Notes under the pieces: model-generated
Database searches by the model: none
What the model saw: the letters and a program-made list of their open reading frames with translations, nothing else
Told to the model about the DNA's origin: nothing
Translations under genes and position numbers: made by a program
Shown: piece by piece, positions 39,963-49,498 of the stretch
Layout: each line of letters opens with the position of its first letter
Numbering within the stretch: position 1 is the stretch's first letter
Assembly (NCBI GenBank): GCA_963210315.1
Contig: OY723242.1
Span: 1,426,001-1,490,000 of the forward strand
Direction of reading: 5' to 3'
From: Rhynchopus euleeides
Taxonomy: Eukaryota > Euglenozoa > Diplonemea > Diplonemida > Diplonemidae
DNA: 64,000 bases

Positions 39963-40910
39963 TACTAGTTACGAGCGACGAAGCGTAGCGAAGTCGCGAA
40001 GTAACGAAGGAAATCGTACGACTGAAGCTTTGGATTAGCACCTCATGCCACTTCACAGGGCCTCAACACAGCCTTGAGACATGTGTGCGCTCAACAAAAA
40101 GTAGTCCGGAACTGTTCTCCCACAGTTGCTGGACAGGGTGTCTATAATAAAGCGAAAGGAGTACGATTTTGAGCCAGTTTGCAGACCGCCGACCCCCCCG
40201 AATAATTCCAGACCCGGGATTTTTTTAGGGGGGTGGGCAGGCCGTTCGCTATCGTCCACAGATCCCGTGTGGGGTGGACGAAGTTTTATTTGGGATTTTG
40301 GAATTTTGAGATTTTTTTTTAACCACGCACAGGGAGGCGCCCCTCGGGGTGCTTCGCGCCCCCTCGGGAGGTACACATTGGCTACCTTTCCTTGAGAGGG
40401 CAGATCGCTGCACTTCTGGCAAGGCTGTTAGTACCTCCGGAGGCACTAATAACCTTGCTTATGAGCGAAACGCCCGTGGATTGGCAGGGACCACTGTGCC
40501 ACACAGTTCGGCTGCCAGGGGGGTCTGGGGGGCGGAGCCCCCCAGCCGCCGGAGGCCACGGTAGTGAACATCTGTTCATTGCGGATGGACAGATTCATGT
40601 AACTTGAAAGGACTTGGGCACCAGACATACGCCACAGGGGGGTCTGGGCGGAGCAATACGTCGTACTTTGGGGAAGGTCGTTGTGGTCTCCTTCTGACAC
40701 TTCCTTCCTCGTGCATTCCCCATCCCCTGAGCCTCGTGATCCCGTGGGCTCTTTCACCACCCACCCCCTCTTCGGTGGGTGGGGGCCGAGCCCAGATTTT
40801 TTTAAACCAACTTCGTCCCCTTGGGCGAAGTTGGGACGAAGTAAATCTGAAGATTTATTTTTTTAGCGAAGTTGGGCCCAACTTCGCCCCGAGCGAACGG
40901 CCTGGGGGTG
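39963..40910. repeat. Dispersed repeat modules V and U, second copy
   Basis: V (39966-40174) then a joining segment (40175-40314, with GTTCGCTATCGTCCAC and GGTGGACGAAGTTTTATTT) then U (40315-40910) ending in AACTTCGTCCC/GGGACGAAGTT stem-loops. In the first locus the order is U then V, so the modules have been rearranged. Confidence 0.78.
40517..40570 (-). repeat. GGGGGGC hairpin motif, copy g
   Basis: Minus-strand copy at the same place in module U as copies b and h. Confidence 0.85.
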
Positions 40911-41404
40911 GGATTGTCCGGGTATTTGGGTGTTTCAGGGGGATTTCCTCGAATTTTTCGGGGTTCACGGACTCCATCCCCAGGCCCGTGGTGGCAGGCA
41001 GGTTGCGAGCAAGGCCGGGTATCACTGCAACCCTGAGGAAGAAGGTCTCTTCGGGCCCCCAGACCCCGTCGGGGGAACTGGGAGTGTCCAAAGGGTGTCA
41101 GCAGCTCGGGCAAACCATATTGAGGAACGCCAGTCCGCATGCAGATGCAACCGCATCTGGCCGATAATATCATTTCACACCTCGGAGAATGATGTGAAAC
41201 GAACTCTCGTCAGTAAATGGAGAGAGGGCCCTTCTGCTCATAGAACCTGGCCTGGGTTCCGGAAAGGCCGCCGCCACACACCCCGCCGAAAGACCACCAA
41301 ACTCGGGTCAAACCAGGTGGTCACCCTCTGCCCAAATAACTCCACCCCCCGAACGTTTTTTTTCCCGGGATTTTTGGGCACCAGGACCCCCCAAATCATA
41401 GTGT
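40911..41404. other. No recognisable gene
   Basis: Frames on both strands are open for over 100 codons but without motifs. Probably remnant repeat sequence. Confidence 0.4.
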
Positions 41405-43085
41405 CATAACGGCCGTCATGGAGGGAGTGGATTTTCTGAGAATTCACTACCTCAGTTCCCGCTACCGAAATATAAAAACGGCCGTTTTCATGTTTTGTTG
41501 GCGAAAAAACGGCCGTTTTTTTCCCCCTCCTATTTTCCTTTGGAGATTCGCCTCCTGCTTACCGTACCGAGCTGAGGAAACACACTTGACAACTCCCTGT
41601 TGCCTGCACATGACATTGGGCACTGCGATTCTCTGTCGACTGTACAAAGAAAAATGGCTTCCGCCCTGCCTGTCGCTCGACAAGCAGCAGACACCCGAGA
41701 GCAGAGAGGAGTGTAGCAGCCCGGTTCGCCCCCGGGTTGTCCCAGAAATCCAGCACACCCTCGGAACGTGGTGGCCTAGTCGTAGATCACCCAGGCCCTG
41801 CTCGTGACCTCCCCGAAACAGAGGGGAGGTGGCACCGGAGTTCTGACACCCCTACGACTCATGCGGCCGTACGCGCTCGGGCACAGACGGCGGACCGCAA
41901 ACCAGAAGGACTTCCCTGATTCCGTGCCGTCCCACCTTCTGCGCATGCGGTCGCCAGCCCAGGCCAGCTCCCCTGCCAGGGGCACTGGGGGGTCGTACTT
42001 CCCCACCTCAGACACTTTCTCGATGACATTCACAATGTCGGTGTGCACTGCGTCGACAGGGGCACGCCGTTGGCACACCCAGCTGCGCATCGCAGTACTT
42101 CTGGAGCAGCGATGCGAGGGGTGCCGTCAGGCGGACGGCGGCCTGCAGGTGGGACTCGAGCCCAGCGATTTCGTGGGCATCTCTGCCAACCGCAGAAGCG
42201 ACGCACACGTAGCAGGGCCGCTGTCCTGCAGCGGGCCCGGAAGATTGTATAAATGCCCGGGGACGTGGTGCAAGGTGCAGATCCACTCAAGCGGTGCAGG
42301 TAGTGTGTGTCGGAGAGAAGCGGGATCGCACGGCCGGTGGTGCCGTCTTGCTCGCCTGCTTCTCCCTCTCAGCTGCGTCAGAGATGTGGCACAGCACATC
42401 CTTCAGCGCCAGTGCGGTCGTGAACCCATCCAGCTGGTGCTGCATATTGCCCGGGATGATCGCCCGTGCCTTCGGGAATAAATCAGCGAAGGCGGTGTCC
42501 TTCTCATCCGGGGTGCTGTCGCCGATATCAAGGGAAAGCTCTGTCGGAAGAGCCCTGATGCCAGTGAGCGACACCCACCTCTGCCTGCACGGTCATCCAC
42601 GACACACGTGCCTAGATTGGCCGCAACCATGTTCAGCCCCTCCTCGGGACACACTTCTTGACAGCATCATGCACCATGCCAGCCGGTGATCCGGTGAACA
42701 ACGCACCCCGGGCGATCCGAAGTTGCAAGCCTGCCACTGAGGGTATCGCACTCCGACAGCGCCAGCTGTTTCCCTGGCTCTGCACTTTCAACGCTGCGTT
42801 CTTCTTCTTCTTGATATGGCGCGGTCCGTCAAAGTGGTCCACGAAGTCTGAACTCTTCGCATCATACTTGAAGGCGCGCTCACAATGCTTGCTGCAGGGT
42901 ATCCCTTGTAGTGGGGAGGCACTCCTGGTGGTGGGATCTCGCCTGCTGACCCACGCCCCATACAAAATTCCCAGGTAAAAAAAACGGCCGTTTTTTAAAA
43001 TGCTGAAAATCAGCGGCCGTTTTTGCAAGTCCACAAAATACAAGGGATTTTTTAAAACGGCCGCTATGCAACCATGGCAAATAAT
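41405..43085 (-). mobile_element. Decayed DNA transposon with AACGGCCGTT palindromes
   Basis: Both ends are rich in AAAACGGCCGTTTT palindromes (41415, 41478 and 41508 on the left; 42980, 43012 and 43055 on the right), with outer words CATAACGGCCGT and ACGGCCGCTATG inverted to each other. On the minus strand a C-x3-C...H-x5-H finger (CSKHCERAFKYDAK then DHFDGPRHIKKKK, about 42800-42900) resembles transposase BED/C2H2 fingers. Further coding-like pieces follow in shifting frames to about 42000 (AFADLFPKARAIIPGNMQHQ). The reading is interrupted many times, so this is an old, inactive copy, possibly hAT-like. Confidence 0.5.
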
Positions 43086-43088
43086 ATA

Positions 43089-43755
43089 CAAGAGATATCA
43101 CTGCACACATGCACGCCGTTCGCCCACACAAGGCTGTGCTCATACAGAGCACACCCGCATGCACCCTGGCCTCGCCTAACAGTTCCTGATAGCCTGCCTT
43201 TGCATCAGACACCTGGCTGATGCATCATCTGGGGGGGAGGACACTCCTCCTGCAGGGGGCCTTCGCCCTGAGGTGCAGAACAGTGAGCCGCCTCACAATA
43301 TAGGCTGCAACCCTGGCACACTTTGGCACAGAGCGGAGGCATCCACTGAATGATGAGACGAACAACGTTGCCAAGCGACAACTGTGCATCTGAGACACGG
43401 CAAGGTTGGGGGGCGGTGAGGGAGAGTGTGCACGCGCAGCTATGAAAAAGGCGGCGGGGGGGAGGGGGGGGGGGGGGCTGCAAGGCTGCAAGAAGAAGAG
43501 GAGGAGGAGGAGGAAGAAGACAAACGAGGGTGGCAGAAAAACATCTCTGATCCTAACGAGGGGCGGCAGATTGCTAACCAAAAGAGATATCCACCGCACA
43601 GGAACGCACAGCGCACCGGAGCGCGACAAGAAGAACAACTCGCATGGCGTGATCCTGAACCCCCCTGGAACTGTTACAGAACCCCTACATGAGCACGCCA
43701 GTGGTGTCCCCTTGTGTTGGCTGCAGCCTGTTCATTGAGACGACGGGTCTTCATA
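43089..43755. repeat. Dispersed repeat module W, uninterrupted copy
   Basis: Matches 24535-24839 joined to 25596-25971 and lacks the inserted hAT-like element, so it records the empty site near 43390-43405. Confidence 0.82.
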
Positions 43756-44054
43756 CACACACTATGATGATTCTTGCTGCATCTGACCACTTTGTCTGTG
43801 ATCCCTGTCCACCGCAACACCCCGCACACACCACACACCTCCATACCCTCCAGGAAGGTTTTCCAGGTTGTTTCCGCGTGCAAGGAAGGGTATCTCAAAA
43901 TCTGAGCATGTATGTATCCAGGGGTCTCGGCTCGACACCCCCCCCCAGAGCCCAGGGTGTCGAGATTTTACTTTCTCCCAAAAACCCCTTTATTTGCATT
44001 TTTGAGCTCCGTGCGGATCGTGGTGGGGTCATTTTTTTTCCACAGCGTCCAGGC
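43756..44054. other. Intergenic with TGCGGATC motif copy 4
   Basis: No gene. 43915-43970 has inverted GTCGACACCC/GGGTGTCGA words, similar to words at 59245-59335. 43999-44034 is the TGCGGATC-TGGGGTC motif. Confidence 0.5.
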
Positions 44055-44605
44055 CGTTCGATATCGTCCACAGATCCCGTGTGGGGTGGACGAAGTTTTA
44101 TTTGGGATTTTGGGATTTTGAGATTTTTTTTAACCACAGGGAGGCGCCCCTCGGGGGCGCTTCGCGCCCCCTCGGGAGGTACACATTGGCTACCTTTCTT
44201 TGAGAGGGCAGATCGCTGCACTTCTGGCAAGGCTGTTAGTACCTCCGGAGGCACTAATAACCTTGCTTATGAGCGAAACGCCCGTGGATTGGCAGGGACC
44301 GCTGTGCCACACAGTTCGGCTGCCAGGGGGGTCTGGGGGGCGGAGCCCCCCAGCCGCCGGAGGCCACGGTAGTGAACATCTGTTCATTGCGGATGGACAG
44401 ATTCATGTAACTTGAAAGGACTTGGGCACCAGACATACGCCACAGGGGGGTCTGGGCGGAGCAATGCATCGTACTTTGGGGAAGGTCGTTGTGGTCTCCT
44501 TCTAACACTTCCTTCCTCGTGCATTCCCCATCCCCTGAGCCTCGTGATCCCGTGGGCTCTTTCACCACCCACCCCCCCTTCGGTGGGTGGGGGCCGAGCC
44601 CAGAA
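44055..44605. repeat. Dispersed repeat module U, third copy (left part)
   Basis: Matches 40230-40795. It stops at CCCAGAATTTTTTTTT, where the YR retrotransposon is inserted; the remainder of the module resumes at 49333. Confidence 0.83.
44325..44382 (-). repeat. GGGGGGC hairpin motif, copy h
   Basis: Minus-strand copy at the position equivalent to copies b and g. Confidence 0.85.
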
Positions 44606-44824
44606 TTTTTTTTTGCATACACGTTAAGTGTTCTAAGAAACCAGACATAACCAGAAGACCAACATCATGTTCGTGCTAGCACTTTTCCCTTTTGTCATCA
44701 CACCCGTGCGCCAAAACAGGTTAGGCCTTATATTTGGCTGCGTTCAACGAAAAATATTTTCGTGGTTCAACACTCCCACCTACTCCCTTCTCTTTACTCC
44801 ACCCCTCAACCCCCGACATATCCG

Positions 44825-46168
44825 ATGCCTGGCGTGCAGAACTCGGAGCTGGTGCTGTCCGGAGTGGGGCGCGGCGCGGGCAACCCGGAGGCCTTGTCCG
44901 CCCCCCTCCCGGCGGGCGACTTCGGGATGGCGATGGGGCAGGCGCTGGCGGCAGTGACCACCGCCAACGCCCGCGAGGTGGCCACTCGCGAGGTCGCGGG
45001 GGCCGACATCCGGGCCACGCAGGTGGAGGCGCACGCGAGGGTGCACGCGGCGGGGGTGGAGGCGGGGGCGGCTACGAGGGCCGCCAACGCGGAGGCGGCG
45101 GCGGGGATGCACATCGCATCCGCGAATGCAGCGGCGCATGCGGCGAAGGTGGAATCCGCTGCGGCACAGCGGGTGACGGGGGCGGAGTCGGACGCGAAGG
45201 TGGCGTCGGTGGAGGCGGCGGCCTCAAACGCCGTCACGGAGGCGCAGGCGCGGGCCATGGTCGCCGAGGAGTCCGCCAGGCACGCGGAGGTGAGAGCCCG
45301 CCTCGAGGCGGAGCTGGCCCTCGAGAGGGAGAAGACGCGGAACGCCGCGTTGGTGATGGAGGAGCGGGCTAAGGCCCAGCGGGAGACGGCCCTCGCGGAG
45401 CACGCGAGGGTAAGGGCTGAGGCAGGTGCGAGCCGGGCTGCAGCCCCCCAGGACGAGGTGGCTTCCCTCCGGGAGGAGGTGCGGCGGATGCGGGAGGTGG
45501 CGGACCTCCAGGCGGAGCTGGCCCGCCTGCGGGGAAACGGGACGGGCTCCGGAGCCGGCGCCGGAGCACCGAGGGCCGGAAAGCCGGAGCAGCGGGACGG
45601 GGCCGGCAGCGTAGCCGGCAGCAGCGACAGCCGCAGGGGCGCCGGGGCTCTCAACCCCCTGGACGTGGACGAGTGGTGGCACGCGGACGAGGCCACGCTG
45701 GGGCTGGTGCACCTGCACCAGCTGCGCCGCTACGACGCCCTGCTGGGGGCCCGGGCGGGGGGTGCCCTGCGCCCGCAGGCCCACGAGGCGCAGGCCCGGA
45801 TGAGGGATATCAACCTCATCATGACGAGCCTGCCGTCGCTGCAGGAGCCGGAGGACTACGACGACCTCCTGGTCCGGCTGATGCAGAACCAGTTCTGCAG
45901 GCTGGAAGCCCTCAACGAGGGCGTGTTGGGGGGCGGATGGGAGGCGGCCTCCGCGATGGAGGAGGAATTCTTCGGGAAGCCGGAGATTCCTCCGTACCTC
46001 CGGGCGGCAAAGGAGAAGGCACGGGCCCGCCAGCCACGCTCCCCCCAGGTCCACCACCCACAGCATCAGCATCAACATCAACAACAACAGCAACGCAGCT
46101 CGCAGCCACAGCCGCAGCAGGGCCACCCCACCAGCCAGCGGAACAGGAGGGGGGGCCACAGGCAGTGA
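44825..46168 (+). CDS. Gag-like protein of YR retrotransposon 1
   Basis: 447 residues. Residues 40-230 are alanine/glutamate-rich helix with heptad character (coiled coil). The middle is acidic and compact (HLHQLRRYDALLGARAGG onward) and the C-terminus is His/Gln/Arg-rich (HHPQHQHQHQQQQQ). No zinc knuckle is evident. Assignment as gag rests on its position as first frame in the element and its low-complexity structural composition. Confidence 0.6.
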   Translation: MPGVQNSELVLSGVGRGAGNPEALSAPLPAGDFGMAMGQALAAVTTANAREVATREVAGADIRATQVEAHARVHAAGVEAGAATRAANAEAAAGMHIASANAAAHAAKVESAAAQRVTGAESDAKVASVEAAASNAVTEAQARAMVAEESARHAEVRARLEAELALEREKTRNAALVMEERAKAQRETALAEHARVRAEAGASRAAAPQDEVASLREEVRRMREVADLQAELARLRGNGTGSGAGAGAPRAGKPEQRDGAGSVAGSSDSRRGAGALNPLDVDEWWHADEATLGLVHLHQLRRYDALLGARAGGALRPQAHEAQARMRDINLIMTSLPSLQEPEDYDDLLVRLMQNQFCRLEALNEGVLGGGWEAASAMEEEFFGKPEIPPYLRAAKEKARARQPRSPQVHHPQHQHQHQQQQQRSSQPQPQQGHPTSQRNRRGGHRQ

Positions 46169-46185
46169 GCTCGCCCCTCACGGCG

Positions 46186-47181
46186 ATGCTGGAGAGCATA
46201 GGGGTGCTCTCCACGGCGCGGGTGGGAAGGAGACGGGCACAGGAGGACCCGCTGACCGCCAGAGAGGCACAGCGGATCGCCAAGCGCGCGGTGAAGACGC
46301 TGGGGGAGGCGTTGGCACCGTCGACGTGGAGGGGGCTCGAGGGGCCCCACCGGCGACTCCTCCAGTTCCGGCACGAGTGGGAGCAGACCACGGGTGTGCT
46401 CTTGCCGTGGGACCTTTGCATCATTTACTGGGTGCAGAGGCTCATGTCCGAAGCGGACTCCCCACTCCGGCCCTCCTCCGCCCTACAGTACGTATCGAGG
46501 GCGGTCGCCGCGATGAGCCGCATGGGGGTTGTGGTGGACTCCCAGCTGCTCCAAGACTTCAAGCGAGGTCTGAAGCGCTTGGGGGCCCTCCGACCGCAGC
46601 ACCAAGCGAAGCCAGCTACATCCGCCCAGGTGGCCGCAGTGGTGGGCCGGGAGGACGTCGACCGCGACACGAAGCTCGCGATTGTGCTGGGGTGGTGCGG
46701 GGCGGCGCGGGTGTCGGACGTGGTGCGCCTGAAGTGCGGGGACATCGCTTTCCAGAGCGAGTTTGTCGCCGTGAACTGGGCGGAGACGAAGAGCGACCCG
46801 TTCCGCCTGGGCGTCACGACGGGCCTGTTCCTCTCGGAGTGCTGGACGGAGGTGCTGCGGGAGGCGATCTCGGGGCGGGCGGCGGGCGCGCTGGTGGTCG
46901 ACACGACCTACCGGCGCATCGTGGCGGCGCTGAAGAAGGAGGACCCGGAGCTGAGTGGTCACTCCCTCCGTCGGGGGGCTCTGGCGGAGCTCCTGCAAGA
47001 GGGGCTGTGCCTGGAGTCGCTTCGGCAGCTGTCCCGCCACAGCTCCCTGGACGCCCTGGCCAGGTACCTCCCGGCGGGGAAGCTGAAGCTGGCGAGGCAG
47101 ACGGCCTCCACATCAATGGTGCTCGACCGGGGGCTATCCCGGGGGTCGCTCTTTGCCCTGCCTTCCCTGGGAAGCTCCTGA
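46186..47181 (+). CDS. Tyrosine recombinase of YR retrotransposon 1
   Basis: 331 residues from the ATG just after the gag stop. The catalytic landmarks of phage-integrase-type recombinases are visible in order: GAARVSD with the first Arg, HSLRRG (H-x-x-R), SRHSS, and ARYLPAGK with the likely nucleophilic Tyr. It would join the circular or linear cDNA to the target at a short T core. Confidence 0.85.
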   Translation: MLESIGVLSTARVGRRRAQEDPLTAREAQRIAKRAVKTLGEALAPSTWRGLEGPHRRLLQFRHEWEQTTGVLLPWDLCIIYWVQRLMSEADSPLRPSSALQYVSRAVAAMSRMGVVVDSQLLQDFKRGLKRLGALRPQHQAKPATSAQVAAVVGREDVDRDTKLAIVLGWCGAARVSDVVRLKCGDIAFQSEFVAVNWAETKSDPFRLGVTTGLFLSECWTEVLREAISGRAAGALVVDTTYRRIVAALKKEDPELSGHSLRRGALAELLQEGLCLESLRQLSRHSSLDALARYLPAGKLKLARQTASTSMVLDRGLSRGSLFALPSLGSS

Positions 47182-48980
47182 GGACGGCGTGCGTGGCGTA
47201 CGAGCCCCCAGGCACGCCTTCCCCGCCGGCGACCCCTCGGCCCAGGCCGCCTCCCACGCTACCGCCTCCACCTCCGCCTCCGCCTCCACCGCCGCCACGG
47301 CCGCCCCCTCCTCCTCCTCTTCCTCGGAGGGTCGGCGATGACTCCTACTCGCCGGACGTCAACGCGACGTACGCGAGGGAAGCGCGGGTGACGGTGGAGG
47401 GGCGGCATCTTGGCCCGCCCTCGGCGCGGGGTGGCCCCACGGGGGAGCTGGCCCCCATATCGACGTCACGTCTGAACCTCGACGCCTTAGAGGCTTTGGA
47501 TTCCGAGGGGATCCTGTCAGGGGTTATCGACGTGATTCGGGACCGGGGCGCTTTCCTGCGGGCCATGCGACCGGGCGTGGATCTGGGCGACAGGCCTCTT
47601 TCGCGCGGGACCTCGAGGCACATGCTGCGGCACTGGGATAACCTCTCGGAGTGGGGGGTGCTGGGGTTGGCAGACGCGCCGAAGGTGGTCCTCCCGGCGT
47701 TCACCGTGGAGAAAAAGAGCGGGCTGCTGCGTTTGGTATGCGACGGGCGAAAGCTGAACCGGCTGATGCGGGACCCGCCACCGATGCTCCTCCCGTCGAT
47801 CCACGAGGTGGTCCGGAGGTTCCTGGCGGCCGAATTCGTGGTGCAGGCTGACGGGAAGAGCTGGTTCTACCAGTTCCCCCTGGGGGACGGGGTCCGCGAC
47901 TTCTTCGGGGTGAATCTGGCTGGGGAGCGGGGCCCGTTTCGGCGCACCTCGCTGCGGGTGATGTGCATGGGCTGGAGCTGGGCGCCGTGCATCGCGCAGA
48001 GGGCCTCACGCGTGCTTCTCCCCCTGGAGGATGGGCTGTCTTGGGTGGACAACTGGTTTGTGGTTGGAGATAGCCGGGAGGATGCAGCCGAGAGATACGC
48101 CCGATTCCTCGGCAAGGCCGAGTCGGTGGGCGCCGAGCTCAACGAGGGTGCGGAGTTCGGCACACCGCAGTCGCGGTTCATCGCCTTGGGGTTGGAATTT
48201 GATCTGGAGTCGTCGCCTAAGCGCTTCAGGTCGGACCCCGATTGGGTGTCGAAATTCCTTGCCTCGGCGGCCGTGGCGGCGGTTCGCGAGAACAGGGCTA
48301 CTTTCCGGGAGTTCTACAAGGTTTTCGGCGGTATGATTTGGTTTCTGTTCTCGACGCAGAGGCGTCTCTGCTACTTCCGCGCCTCCCTCGCCTTCCTCAG
48401 GAGATCCGCGGCCAAGCTGGTTGCGGAACCGGAGCAGTGGGACCGCCCTCTCGACATCCCCCCCTCTGTTCTCGCTGATCTTTCTCTGATTTCGGCCGAT
48501 CTGGGCCAGAATGTGTGGGTTGAGGCAGGGGCTTCGGGGCCCTCGGTCACGGCGTGGTCTGACGCTTCCGACACAGAATGGGCAGCCCTTCTGGAGTTAG
48601 ACCCCGAGCCGATTGTCCAGGGCTGTTTTGATGAACCCCTCGCCCACCATATATATGTCAAAGAGCTCTTCGCAGCGCTCCAGGCGACACGCCTCGCAGC
48701 CGCTACGCGGCCGGGCTGTGCGTTGGGGTTGCAGGTGGACAACACGGCAGCGGTGGCAGCTATCAACAAGGGCCACAGCAAGAATTACCTCGCGAATGAC
48801 TTGTTGTGTGCCTTGTTTGACACCGCGGACGGTGCGGGCATCTCCGTTTCCGCTCAGTGGGTGCCTACGCATGCACAGAGAGCAGACGAGTTTACCCGAG
48901 GCACTGTGGCATCGCCGTGCCCTGTCCCCCTGGCGCCCCTCCCTGCGAGATACGCGGCGGTTGCAGCCATATCGCGTTAA
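46326..48980 (+). CDS. RT-RNase H of YR retrotransposon 1
   Basis: The frame overlaps the recombinase frame; RT-like sequence begins near 47340. RT landmarks: FTVEKKSGLLRLVCDGRKLN, QADGKSWFYQFPL and CMGWSWAPCIAQ. RNase H follows with TAWSDASDTEWAA, HIYVKELFAAL and LGLQVDNTAAVAAIN, then WVPTHAQRADEFTRG. Overlapping frames are usual in DIRS-order elements. Confidence 0.83.
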   Translation: MEGARGAPPATPPVPARVGADHGCALAVGPLHHLLGAEAHVRSGLPTPALLRPTVRIEGGRRDEPHGGCGGLPAAPRLQARSEALGGPPTAAPSEASYIRPGGRSGGPGGRRPRHEARDCAGVVRGGAGVGRGAPEVRGHRFPERVCRRELGGDEERPVPPGRHDGPVPLGVLDGGAAGGDLGAGGGRAGGRHDLPAHRGGAEEGGPGAEWSLPPSGGSGGAPARGAVPGVASAAVPPQLPGRPGQVPPGGEAEAGEADGLHINGARPGAIPGVALCPAFPGKLLRTACVAYEPPGTPSPPATPRPRPPPTLPPPPPPPPPPPPRPPPPPPLPRRVGDDSYSPDVNATYAREARVTVEGRHLGPPSARGGPTGELAPISTSRLNLDALEALDSEGILSGVIDVIRDRGAFLRAMRPGVDLGDRPLSRGTSRHMLRHWDNLSEWGVLGLADAPKVVLPAFTVEKKSGLLRLVCDGRKLNRLMRDPPPMLLPSIHEVVRRFLAAEFVVQADGKSWFYQFPLGDGVRDFFGVNLAGERGPFRRTSLRVMCMGWSWAPCIAQRASRVLLPLEDGLSWVDNWFVVGDSREDAAERYARFLGKAESVGAELNEGAEFGTPQSRFIALGLEFDLESSPKRFRSDPDWVSKFLASAAVAAVRENRATFREFYKVFGGMIWFLFSTQRRLCYFRASLAFLRRSAAKLVAEPEQWDRPLDIPPSVLADLSLISADLGQNVWVEAGASGPSVTAWSDASDTEWAALLELDPEPIVQGCFDEPLAHHIYVKELFAALQATRLAAATRPGCALGLQVDNTAAVAAINKGHSKNYLANDLLCALFDTADGAGISVSAQWVPTHAQRADEFTRGTVASPCPVPLAPLPARYAAVAAISR

Positions 48981-49332
48981 ACATTTCAAGTGTGGTGTAC
49001 CCTTTCAATCCCTTGTCTTTCTTTCCGCTACGCGGTCCCTGTGGGTTGGGCTGCGTTCAACGAAAAAAGACACTTCTTTCCGGAGTTTAGCTAGCACGAT
49101 TCAGTTGGGCGATTCATTTGTCTGGTTTTTGCATACACGTTAAGTGTTCTAAGAAACCAGACATAACCAGAAGACCAATATCATGTTCGTGCTAGCACTT
49201 TTCCCTTTTGTCATCACACCCGTGCGCCAAAACAGGTTAGGCCTTATATTTGGCTGCGTTCAACGAAAAAAGACACTTCTTTCCGGAGTTTAGCTAGCAC
49301 GATTCAGTTGGGCGATTCATTTGTCTGGTTTT

Positions 49333-49443
49333 ATCCCAACTTCGTTCCCTTGGGCGAAGTTGTTGGGCGAAGTTGGGACGAAGTAAATCTGAAGATTTAT
49401 TTTTTTAGCGAAGTTGGGCCCAACTTCGCCCCGAGCGAACGGC
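49333..49443. repeat. Module U, third copy (right part), AACTTCGCCC stem-loops
   Basis: Continuation of the module interrupted at 44615; ends CCCGAGCGAACGGCCTG like the copies at 24285 and 40905. Confidence 0.8.
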
Positions 49444-49498
49444 CTGACAGCGTCTATTGCAGCCCACCAAATGGGTTAATGTTTCAGGGCCAGAGAGC

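Larger units (their letters stand above)
44615..49332 (+). mobile_element. YR retrotransposon 1 (Ngaro/PAT-style split direct repeats), looks whole
   Basis: 4.7 kb. Terminal repeats: A1 44615-44754, B1 49048-49130, A2 49131-49252, B2 49252-49332, the A1-ORFs-B1-A2-B2 layout known for Ngaro and PAT elements of the DIRS order. Internal frames are gag-like, tyrosine recombinase and RT-RNase H, in that order. Insertion was into a T tract of repeat module U, with no target duplication, as expected for recombinase-mediated integration. All three frames are open and the terminal repeats nearly identical, so it is young. Confidence 0.85.

Noticed and set aside
45224-46159. 311-codon minus-strand frame
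   Set aside because: Antisense to the alanine-rich gag-like gene; GC-rich codons keep the reverse strand open.
49487-49498. CAGGGCCAGAGAG as the end of the second hAT element
   Set aside because: It lies 12 bases from the stop codon and no matching inverted end was seen beyond 52138.
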